A DNA stretch of 64,000 bases, taken from Cellulosimicrobium cellulans. GTDB lineage: Bacteria; Actinomycetota; Actinomycetes; Actinomycetales; Cellulomonadaceae. Within the stretch, counting starts at the first letter, position 1, and each line of letters opens with the position of its first letter. The stretch is from positions 1 to 64,000 of the forward strand of contig NZ_VEGH01000009.1 in assembly GCF_007679345.1 (NCBI RefSeq), in the 5' to 3' direction. The notes under the pieces are model-generated. The model did no database searches and had not been told where the DNA came from. It saw nothing but the letters and a program-made list of their open reading frames with translations. Position numbers and translations under genes: made by a program. Positions 57,898-64,000 of the stretch are shown here, piece by piece.

Positions 57898-59261
57898 CGA
57901 CGCAGCCACCGGCACCGGCGCCGCGGCTCCGGCGGGACCGGTTCACCCTCACCCTCGACGGCGTGTTCGTCACGTGGGGCTGGCTGCTGTACTCCTTCAA
58001 CCCGAGCGTGCCGCTGCTCGCCGCCGAGCTCCGGGTGTCGAACGCCCAGGCCGGGCTGCACGGCACCGCGATGGCGGTCGGCGCGGTGCTGGCTGCCGCG
58101 GTGACGCCGCGAGCGGTGCTGCGCCTGGGCCGGCGGACGGCGCTCGTCGCCGCGTGCGTGCTGCTCGGCGCCGGCATCGGGCTCCTGGTCAGCGGCTGGA
58201 CGCTGCCCGTCACCCTGACCGGGATGGTCGTGGTGGCGCTCGGTGGCAACGTCGCGATCAGCGCGGCGCAGGCGGGCCTGGTGCTGCACCACGGGCGCAC
58301 CGCGTCCGCGGCGGTGACCGAGGCCAACGGCGTCGGCTCCGGGGTCGGGCTGCTGGGGCCGATCGCCGTCGGCGCGTGCGTCGCCGCGGGCTGGGGGTGG
58401 CGGCCGGCGGTGGCGGTGACGGCGGTGCTCGCGCTGGCGACGGCGGTCGCGGTGCGGCTGCTGCCGACGGTGGGCGCGCTGGGTCGGGCGGGTGGACGCG
58501 GGCGCGCGAGCGCGGGGGCGGACGGGGACGCGGGGGCCGGCGGGGACGCGAGCCGCGCCGAGCCGGTCGGCCCCGCCGTGCGCGGGGGACGGGCGGACCC
58601 GGCGGGCCCGGCGGCGGGCCCGACGGCGACGGGCCCCGCGGGCGCCGCCCAGGCCTCCCGGACCGCCCGCGCCGTGCTGGCCTCGCGGTGGTTCCTCGTG
58701 ACCGTCGTCGCGGCCCTGGCGCTCGAGAACGCCACGACCTACTGGGCGACCGACCTCGTCCGTGACCGCACGGGCGCCGGCGCGGGCATCGCGACCGCCA
58801 CGACCGCCGGGCTGGTCGCCGGCATGACGCTGATCCGGTTCGTGGTCGGGCCGCTGTCGCTCCGCATGTCACCCGCACGGCTGCTCGCCGTGTCGTTCGG
58901 CGTCGCCGTGGCGGGCTGGGCCGTGCTCTGGACGGCGACGGACGCGCCGGTCGCGCTCGCCGGGCTGTTCCTCGCGGGGCTCGGGTACGGCGCGCAGTAC
59001 CCGCTCGGGATCGCGCTGCTGCTCGGCGCGTCGGGCGGCGCGACCGACGCGGCCCAGGCGCGGGCGACCGTCGGCGGTGGGGTGGCCATCGGACTCGCCC
59101 CGTTCCTGCTCGGGGCGCTCGCGGACGCCGTGGGCCCGCACACCGCGTTCCTGGTGGTGCCGGTGCTCGCCGTGGTCGGCGGGGTGGCGGCCGTGTCCGG
59201 CGGCCGGGCGTGGCGCCGCGAGCGGCCGGGCGTCCCGATCGCGGCGGGCGACGCGGCCTGA
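57894..59261 (+). CDS. MFS transporter
   Basis: 455 aa with twelve predicted membrane helices. The loop after helix 2 has RAVLRLGRRTALVAACVLLG (shortened MFS motif A). A long Gly/Ala-rich central loop (about residues 195-260) separates the halves. Substrate cannot be told; the layout fits a drug or sugar efflux permease. GTG 57894 is set by the promoter and by the GTGA overlap. Confidence 0.88.
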   Translation: MTTQPPAPAPRLRRDRFTLTLDGVFVTWGWLLYSFNPSVPLLAAELRVSNAQAGLHGTAMAVGAVLAAAVTPRAVLRLGRRTALVAACVLLGAGIGLLVSGWTLPVTLTGMVVVALGGNVAISAAQAGLVLHHGRTASAAVTEANGVGSGVGLLGPIAVGACVAAGWGWRPAVAVTAVLALATAVAVRLLPTVGALGRAGGRGRASAGADGDAGAGGDASRAEPVGPAVRGGRADPAGPAAGPTATGPAGAAQASRTARAVLASRWFLVTVVAALALENATTYWATDLVRDRTGAGAGIATATTAGLVAGMTLIRFVVGPLSLRMSPARLLAVSFGVAVAGWAVLWTATDAPVALAGLFLAGLGYGAQYPLGIALLLGASGGATDAAQARATVGGGVAIGLAPFLLGALADAVGPHTAFLVVPVLAVVGGVAAVSGGRAWRRERPGVPIAAGDAA

Positions 59262-59277
59262 CGGCGGCGCGCCGGCC

Positions 59278-59300
59278 GGCGCGGCGCCGAGCGCCGCGCC
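59278..59300. terminator. Bidirectional hairpin between MFS and nicotinamidase genes
   Basis: A perfect 10-bp stem (GGCGCGGCGC / GCGCCGCGCC) with a 3-base loop CGA lies between two convergent 3' ends. Confidence 0.7.
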
Positions 59301-59324
59301 GCGTCGGGGCGGCGCGAGCCCCGG

Positions 59325-59972
59325 TCAGCGGGCGTCGGAGGTGGTCAGCGTGACGCCCCGGGCCGCGAGCCGGGTGAGCGCGTCGATCGTGGTGCGCACG
59401 CCGACCCCCGCCGTCAGGTCGGTGAGCACCCGGACGTCGAACCCGGCGTCCAGCGCGTCGAGCGCGGTGGCCGTCACGCAGTGGTCGGTGGCGAGGCCCA
59501 CGACGTCGACGCCGTCGACGCCCCGCGCCCGGAGCGCGTCCGCGAGCCCGGCCGGTGCGGCGTCGGCGAGCGCACCCGCCTCGGCGGCGGACTCCGCGCC
59601 GGGCCCGGCGCCCGGCGTCACCACGCCCTCGAAGCCCGAGTAGTCCTGCCGACCCTGCCCCTTGCGCACGTGCACGGCGTCGCCGGGCAGCCGCAGCGCC
59701 GGGTGGTACGCCGCGCCCGCGGTGCCCCGGACGCAGTGCTCGGGCCACGTCGCCACGTAGTCCGGCTCCGCGTCGACCGCGAAGTGGCCCGCGTTGTCGT
59801 CGGGCAGCGGCTCGTGCCAGTCGGCCGTCGCCACCACCACGTCGTAGGCGTCCGCGGTCCGGTCCAGGAACGCGGTGACCTGCTCGGCGACCGCCGCGCC
59901 GCCCGTGACCGCCAGGGCGCCGCCCTCGCAGAAGTCGTTCTGCACGTCCACCACGATCAGCGCGCGAGCCAC
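59325..59972 (-). CDS. pncA: Nicotinamidase / pyrazinamidase (PncA)
   Basis: 215 aa. Catalytic triad D9, K104 and C165 (VVDVQNDF, HVRKGQ, TDHCVTA) with metal ligands D51, H53 and H63 (DWHEP, GHF). Converts nicotinamide to nicotinate in NAD salvage and activates pyrazinamide. GTG 59972 is preceded by GAGGAGGT. A -10 box TAGGGT lies at 60024-60019, giving about a 40-nt leader. Confidence 0.94.
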   Translation of the reverse strand: MARALIVVDVQNDFCEGGALAVTGGAAVAEQVTAFLDRTADAYDVVVATADWHEPLPDDNAGHFAVDAEPDYVATWPEHCVRGTAGAAYHPALRLPGDAVHVRKGQGRQDYSGFEGVVTPGAGPGAESAAEAGALADAAPAGLADALRARGVDGVDVVGLATDHCVTATALDALDAGFDVRVLTDLTAGVGVRTTIDALTRLAARGVTLTTSDAR

Positions 59973-60119
59973 CGGGACCTCCTCCTCGCCGGGCGCCGGG
60001 GTGCGCCCGCCGGCACCCACCCTAGGCGCGAAGCGCAGGCCGGGACCCTCGCCCCTCGCCGCGCCCCGCGCTGCGGCGCGCCGCGCTGCCCCGCGCCGCG
60101 CTGCGCCGCATTCCCACCG

Positions 60120-60165
60120 CGTCGTCGCCCGGCCGCCTGATCGATCGGGCGGGCACGCGGCGACG
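60120..60165. repeat. Double-stem inverted repeat
   Basis: An outer pair CGTCGTCGC (60120-60128) with GCGGCGACG (60157-60165) and an inner near-perfect palindrome centred at 60142/60143 (CCGCCTGATC with GATCGGGCGG). It sits in a 266-bp gap between the nicotinamidase and PrmC-like genes; its layout differs from the 72-bp units. Confidence 0.55.
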
Positions 60166-60238
60166 ATCGGCTGGGGATCAGGGCCGGGCCGGGAGCGCGC
60201 GCCGGGTCCGGGTACCGCCGGGGTCGGAGCGACGAAAG

Positions 60239-61105
60239 TCAGCGGGCGCGGCTGGTCGCCACGACCACGGTGCCGTCCAGGTCGTCGTCGTGCACGACCC
60301 GCACCGCGAGTCCCTGCCCCTCGCACGCCGCGGCGGTGGCGCCGGCCTGGCGGACGCTGGTCTCGATCAGCAGCCGCCCGCCCGGCGCGAGCCAGCGCGG
60401 CGCGGCCGCGGCGACCCGGCGGTGCAGGTCGACGCCGTCGGCGCCGCCGTCCAGCGCGGTGCGCGGCTCGTGGTCCCGCGCCTCGGAGGGCATGTGCGCG
60501 ATCTCGGCGGTCGGCACGTAGGGCGCGTTGGCCACCAGCACGTCGACCCGGCCGGCGAGCGCGGCGGGCAGCGGCGCGTCCAGGTCGCCGAGCAGCACGG
60601 TCGCGTCCGCCGGACCGAGCGCCGCCGCGTTCCGTCGGGCGCACGCGACGGCCGCGGGGTCGAGGTCGACGGCCCACAGCGCGACCCCGGGGTGCTCGGT
60701 GGCGACCGCGAGCCCGACGGCGCCCGTGCCGCAGCACAGGTCGACCACGACCGGGCCGTCGCCGGTGCTGCCGGTCCGTCCCCGCACGCGAGGGTCCCCG
60801 GGTGCGGTCCCGGTCACGCGCGACCCGAGTGCCCGCACCGCCTCCCGCACCAGCAGCCCGGTGCGGGCCCGCGGCACGAACACGCCCGGCTCGACCCCGA
60901 TCCGCAGGCCCCGGAACTCGGCCCACCCGACGACCTGCTCCAGCGGCTCCCCGGCCACCCGGCGCGCCGTCATCACGTCGAGCGCGGCCGCATCCGGAGC
61001 CTCGGCGAGGAGCAGCGCCGCCTCGTCCTCGGCGAACACGCAGCCGGCCGCGCGCAGCCGGGTCACGAGCGCGGCCAGCGCGGCGGGGTCGGGGGTGACG
61101 GGCAC
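60239..61105 (-). CDS. PrmC-like N5-glutamine methyltransferase
   Basis: 288 aa. N-terminal helical domain (1-70), then a Rossmann methyltransferase with VVVDLCCGTGAVGLAVA and the NAPY motif (VLVANAPYVPTAEI) in place of the usual NPPY. It belongs to the PrmC-related family rather than PrmC itself; protein release factors are possible substrates. GTG 61105 has a leaderless -10 box (TAGATT, 61118-61113). Confidence 0.87.
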   Translation of the reverse strand: MPVTPDPAALAALVTRLRAAGCVFAEDEAALLLAEAPDAAALDVMTARRVAGEPLEQVVGWAEFRGLRIGVEPGVFVPRARTGLLVREAVRALGSRVTGTAPGDPRVRGRTGSTGDGPVVVDLCCGTGAVGLAVATEHPGVALWAVDLDPAAVACARRNAAALGPADATVLLGDLDAPLPAALAGRVDVLVANAPYVPTAEIAHMPSEARDHEPRTALDGGADGVDLHRRVAAAAPRWLAPGGRLLIETSVRQAGATAAACEGQGLAVRVVHDDDLDGTVVVATSRAR

Positions 61106-61112
61106 GGCGGGC

Positions 61113-61118
61113 AATCTA
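61113..61118 (-). promoter_or_regulatory. -10 box of the PrmC-like gene
   Basis: Minus-strand TAGATT ends 7 nt before GTG 61105. Confidence 0.6.
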
Positions 61119-61205
61119 CGCGGTCGCGGCCGCCGAACCCGCGTCCCCGTGCCGCTCAGCGGACGCCCCGCCCCGCCGATAGGCCGAGCAGGTCGGGGGA
61201 CCGCT

Positions 61206-62240
61206 GTGTCGTCGAAGGGACGCGTCGTGCCGGAACGGGTCGTGCGGCTGGCCGAGGAGGTCGGTCGCGTCACGGGGGAGAAGCTGCAGGGGATCGAGCA
61301 GGTCGCCCGCAGCACGAAGATGCTCGCGCTGAACGCGCTCATCGAGTCGGCGCGGGTCGGCGAGGCCGGGGCGGGGTTCGCCGTCGTGGCCCGCGAGGTC
61401 GGGGAGGTCGCGGACCGGGCGCGCTCCCTGTCCGAGGAGCTGTCCTCCGAGCTGCGCCCGCGGATCGACGAGCTCACGGTGCTCGGGCACGAGCTCGTCG
61501 GCCGGGTGCGCGGGCAGCGGCTCGCGGACCTGGCGCTGAACGTGATCGAGCTGATGGACCGCAACCTGTACGAGCGGTCCTGCGACGTGCGGTGGTGGGC
61601 GACCGACGCGGCGCTGGTGGAGGCGCTCGCGACGGCGGACCCGGCGGCGGCCCGGCACGCGGGCGACCGGCTGGCGACGATCCTGCGCAGCTACACGGTC
61701 TACCTGGACCTGTGGCTCGCCGACGCGTCCGGGCGGGTCGTGGCCCGGGCGGGCACCGGTGGCGCGGCCGGGGTGCTGGGGTCCGACGTGCGGGACGAGC
61801 CGTGGTTCCGCTCCGCGCTCGCCACCCGGTCCGGCGACGAGTACGCCGCGCTGGACGTGGCCCCGCAGCGCGCGCTCGGGGCGCTGACCGCGACGTACGC
61901 GACCGCGGTCCGCGAGGGCGGCCGCTCCGACGGCCGGCCGATCGGCGCCCTCGGCGTGTTCTTCGACTGGGAGCGGCAGGCGCAGGCGATCGTCGACGGC
62001 GTGCGGCTCGGGCCGGGCGAGCGCGAGGCCACCCGCGTGCTGATCCTCGACCGGGACGGGCTCGTGCTGGCGGCGTCGGACCGGACGGGGGTGCTCGCGG
62101 AGCGGGTCGCGCTGCGCACCGGCGACCGCGCGACCGGGGCGTACGAGGAGGACGGCCGCGCGGTGGGGTTCGCGGCGACCCCGGGGTACGAGACCTACGC
62201 CGGGCTCGGCTGGTACGGCGCGTTGGTGCAGCAGGGCTGA
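61206..62240 (+). CDS. Soluble chemoreceptor-like protein: MCP hairpin followed by Cache domain
   Basis: 344 aa without signal peptide or membrane helix. Residues about 10-85 form a truncated MCP signalling hairpin whose tip LNALIESARVGEAGAGFAVV is close to consensus. Residues about 125-344 form a Cache-like sensor (YTVYLDLWLADASGRVV, DVRDEPWFRSAL, GVFFDWE). The order is reversed from normal receptors, where the sensor comes first. GTG 61206 and GTG 61227 (AAGGGA upstream) are both possible starts. No che genes lie in the window. Confidence 0.82.
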   Translation: MSSKGRVVPERVVRLAEEVGRVTGEKLQGIEQVARSTKMLALNALIESARVGEAGAGFAVVAREVGEVADRARSLSEELSSELRPRIDELTVLGHELVGRVRGQRLADLALNVIELMDRNLYERSCDVRWWATDAALVEALATADPAAARHAGDRLATILRSYTVYLDLWLADASGRVVARAGTGGAAGVLGSDVRDEPWFRSALATRSGDEYAALDVAPQRALGALTATYATAVREGGRSDGRPIGALGVFFDWERQAQAIVDGVRLGPGEREATRVLILDRDGLVLAASDRTGVLAERVALRTGDRATGAYEEDGRAVGFAATPGYETYAGLGWYGALVQQG

Positions 62241-62304
62241 GCCGGTGCCACGGGACCTCCCGCCCGGCGGCCGGCGTGTGGGTGGTCGGGTGCAGGGTGG
62301 GGTC

Positions 62305-62757
62305 ATGGACGAGGTCGAGGCGGTCGGGTGGCTGAGCCACCTGCTGGGCATGGCGGACGAGCGCGGATGGGCCCTGCAGTGGGTCGGCCCGGGCGACGGC
62401 GAGCTGCAGTTCTGCTACACGACGGGGCTCTACCAGTACGACCTGCCGGAGCTCATCGTGTTCGGCCCGTGCCCGGACGACGCCGCACGGCTGCTGAACA
62501 CGCTGGGCGCGCGGATGCGCGCAGGGCAGCGGTACGTGGACGGCGACTCGATCGACGACGTGTGGCGGCACGCGCGGGTCATGGAGGTGCTGGACTCCCG
62601 CGAGCACCTGGTCATGGCGCACCCGATGGCGCGCGCGACGCGGCCGCTGCCGGCGCTGCAGGTGATCTACCCGGACCGGGACGGGCGGTGGCCCTGGCAG
62701 CCCGGGTCGAGGATCGCGAACGTGCCGATCCTCGGGATCGTGCCCGACGTCGGGTGA
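62305..62757 (+). CDS. DUF4262 protein
   Basis: 150 aa soluble protein. Carries the DUF4262 pattern WALQWVGPG, FCYTTGLYQYDLPELIVFGP and a C-terminal LPALQVIYPDRDGRWPW. Function unknown. ATG 62305 is preferred; the frame opens at 62245 but lacks a good ribosome site there. Confidence 0.82.
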   Translation: MDEVEAVGWLSHLLGMADERGWALQWVGPGDGELQFCYTTGLYQYDLPELIVFGPCPDDAARLLNTLGARMRAGQRYVDGDSIDDVWRHARVMEVLDSREHLVMAHPMARATRPLPALQVIYPDRDGRWPWQPGSRIANVPILGIVPDVG

Positions 62758-62758
62758 C

Positions 62759-64000
62759 TCACCGCGCCACGACCCCCGGCGGCCGCGGCACCGCCGCGAG
62801 CAGCGTCTCCGTGTAGGCGTGCTCCGGTTCCCGCACGACCTGCACCGTCGGGCCCTGCTCCACCACCGCGCCGTCCCGCATCACCATGAGGTCGTCGGCG
62901 AGCAACCGCGCGCTCAGCAGGTCGTGCGTGATGTAGAGCATCGCCACGTCCTGCTCCTGCACGGTCGTCGCCAGCAGCTCGAGGATCTCCGCGCGGATCG
63001 ACACGTCGAGCATCGAGATCGGCTCGTCCGCGATGAGCAGCCGCGGGCGGGGCGCCATGGCCCGGGCGATGACGACGCGCTGCCGCTGGCCGCCGGAGAG
63101 CTGGTGCGGCAGCTTGTCGACGTACAGCGACCCGGGCGACAGCCCGACCCCGTCGAGCAGCGCGACGACCCGCTCGCGCAGCGCGTCGCCGGACAGCCCG
63201 AGGTGGTTGCGCAGGGGCCGGCCGACGGAGGCGCCCACGGACTTCGTCGGGTTGAGCGCCGCGAACGGGTCCTGGAACACCATCTGCACCTGCGACCGGT
63301 ACGACCGGAGCTCGGCGCCGCGCAGGCGCGTGACGTCCCGGCCCTCCAGCGTCACGGTGCCGGCCGTCGGCCGCTCGGTGCCGGTGAGCATCTTGGCGAC
63401 GGTCGACTTCCCGGAACCCGACTGCCCCACGAGCGCCTGGACCCGCCCGGGCGCGAGCGCGAACGACACCCCGCGGACGGCGCGCACCTCCTCGCGGCGC
63501 AGCCCACGGCGCCGGGTGTAGGTCTTGACCAGGCCGTCGGCGACCAGCAGCGGCGAGGGCGCCGTGGCGGCCCCGGCGGACCCCGCCGGTCCGGACGCCC
63601 ACGCCATCACCTCCGGGAACGGCGGCGCGGCGTCCGGGACGGTCGGCTCGTCGGCCCCCTCGGGGGTGTGCCGGTGGCAGCGCACCAGCCCGTCCGCGTC
63701 GTCGGGGGAGGCCGTGCCGGCGTGCGCGCGACCGCCGACGCGCCCCGCACCGGCGACCGCCGTCCCGTCCCCGGCGTCCCCGGCCCCGGGCGGCGCCAGC
63801 ACCGGCGGCACCGCCGCGCACGCCGCCACCCGCACCGGGCACCGCGGCGCGAACGCGCACCCCGCGGGTGGGGAGTCCAGCGAGGGCGGCCGCCCCGGCA
63901 CCGCGGTGACGGACACGCGCTCGTCCCGCGGGTCCGCGAACGACCCGAGCAGCCCCCGGGTGTACGGGTGCAGCGGGTCCGCCGCCAGCTCGGCGCTGGG
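62759..64000 (-). CDS. Fused peptide-type ABC ATPase (DppD-DppF), partial
   Basis: At least 414 aa; the 5' end lies beyond the window. The open frame continues without stop to base 64000. Upstream it encodes DPLHPYTRGLLGSF and the Cys-rich oligopeptide tail GCAFAPRCPVRVAACA ... VRCHRH of a first ATPase. A second ATPase follows after a linker: Walker A GQSGSGKST, signature [12 protein letters not shown], Walker B LLIADEPISMLDVSI, H-loop ITHDLLSA. Two ATPases that are usually separate are thus joined. The substrate is likely peptides or nickel/sugars of the Dpp/Opp class. Confidence 0.88.
   Translation of the reverse strand, partial: PSAELAADPLHPYTRGLLGSFADPRDERVSVTAVPGRPPSLDSPPAGCAFAPRCPVRVAACAAVPPVLAPPGAGDAGDGTAVAGAGRVGGRAHAGTASPDDADGLVRCHRHTPEGADEPTVPDAAPPFPEVMAWASGPAGSAGAATAPSPLLVADGLVKTYTRRRGLRREEVRAVRGVSFALAPGRVQALVGQSGSGKSTVAKMLTGTERPTAGTVTLEGRDVTRLRGAELRSYRSQVQMVFQDPFAALNPTKSVGASVGRPLRNHLGLSGDALRERVVALLDGVGLSPGSLYVDKLPHQLSGGQRQRVVIARAMAPRPRLLIADEPISMLDVSIRAEILELLATTVQEQDVAMLYITHDLLSARLLADDLMVMRDGAVVEQGPTVQVVREPEHAYTETLLAAVPRPPGVVAR

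Overview
The window is chromosomal DNA from a very high-GC Gram-positive actinobacterium. Gene content and order point to Micrococcales, most likely Cellulomonas or a close relative; that genus call is an inference. Supporting signs are GC near 75% in typical genes, many GTG starts, stop/start overlaps of the ATGA and GTGA type, and blocks collinear with Mycobacterium tuberculosis Rv1691-Rv1700 (TPR protein, HAD phosphatase, small protein, tlyA, NAD kinase, recN, steA, steB, pyrG, Nudix), with the suf cluster, and with fabG-inhA.

Region by region. 1-116: 3' end of a 5S rRNA and its terminator. 737-16615: one long, tightly packed + strand block covering an Arg/Gly-rich TPR protein, HAD phosphatase, TlyA, NAD kinase, RecN, SteA/SteB, a MraY-like transferase, the lipid II flippase MurJ, a GT4 glycosyltransferase, CTP synthase and a Nudix hydrolase. 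It joins cell-wall and division functions to NADP, CTP and DNA-repair housekeeping. 16722-23376: accessory genes (GGDEF cyclase, VanZ-like protein, DrrAB-type exporter, solitary LuxR HTH, EamA exporter, DeoR regulator). 23383-33372: heme A synthase and an ABC-2 exporter diverge from sufR-sufB-sufD-Rieske-sufC-sufS-sufU-sufT, a complete Fe-S assembly operon with a clear SufR palindrome. 33401-36446: an atypical islet with a 72-bp repeat, an orphan membrane protein of lower GC, and a winged-helix/nucleotidyltransferase pair. 36483-49816: zinc metallopeptidase, biotin ECF transporter (bioY-bioM-bioN order), ABC-F ATPase, SURF1, FabG-FabI, SixA, SerB, and the divergent glgC/glgM-type pair. 49872-57811: ABC ATPase, NfeD plus SPFH membrane proteins, two more 72-bp repeat units, and a TetR gene ahead of a heterodimeric ABC exporter. 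57865-64000: MFS transporter, nicotinamidase, PrmC-like methyltransferase, a soluble MCP/Cache protein, a DUF4262 protein and a fused peptide-type ABC ATPase running off the end.

Three signals stand out. First, three copies of an exactly 72-bp a-b-b'-a' palindromic element occur, each with its own internally matched core. Second, a compact divergent three-gene module combines a membrane protein with a winged-helix/nucleotidyltransferase pair. Third, TANNNT -10 boxes sit 5-9 nt before ATG/GTG at about twenty genes, which implies widespread leaderless transcription and helps fix start codons.
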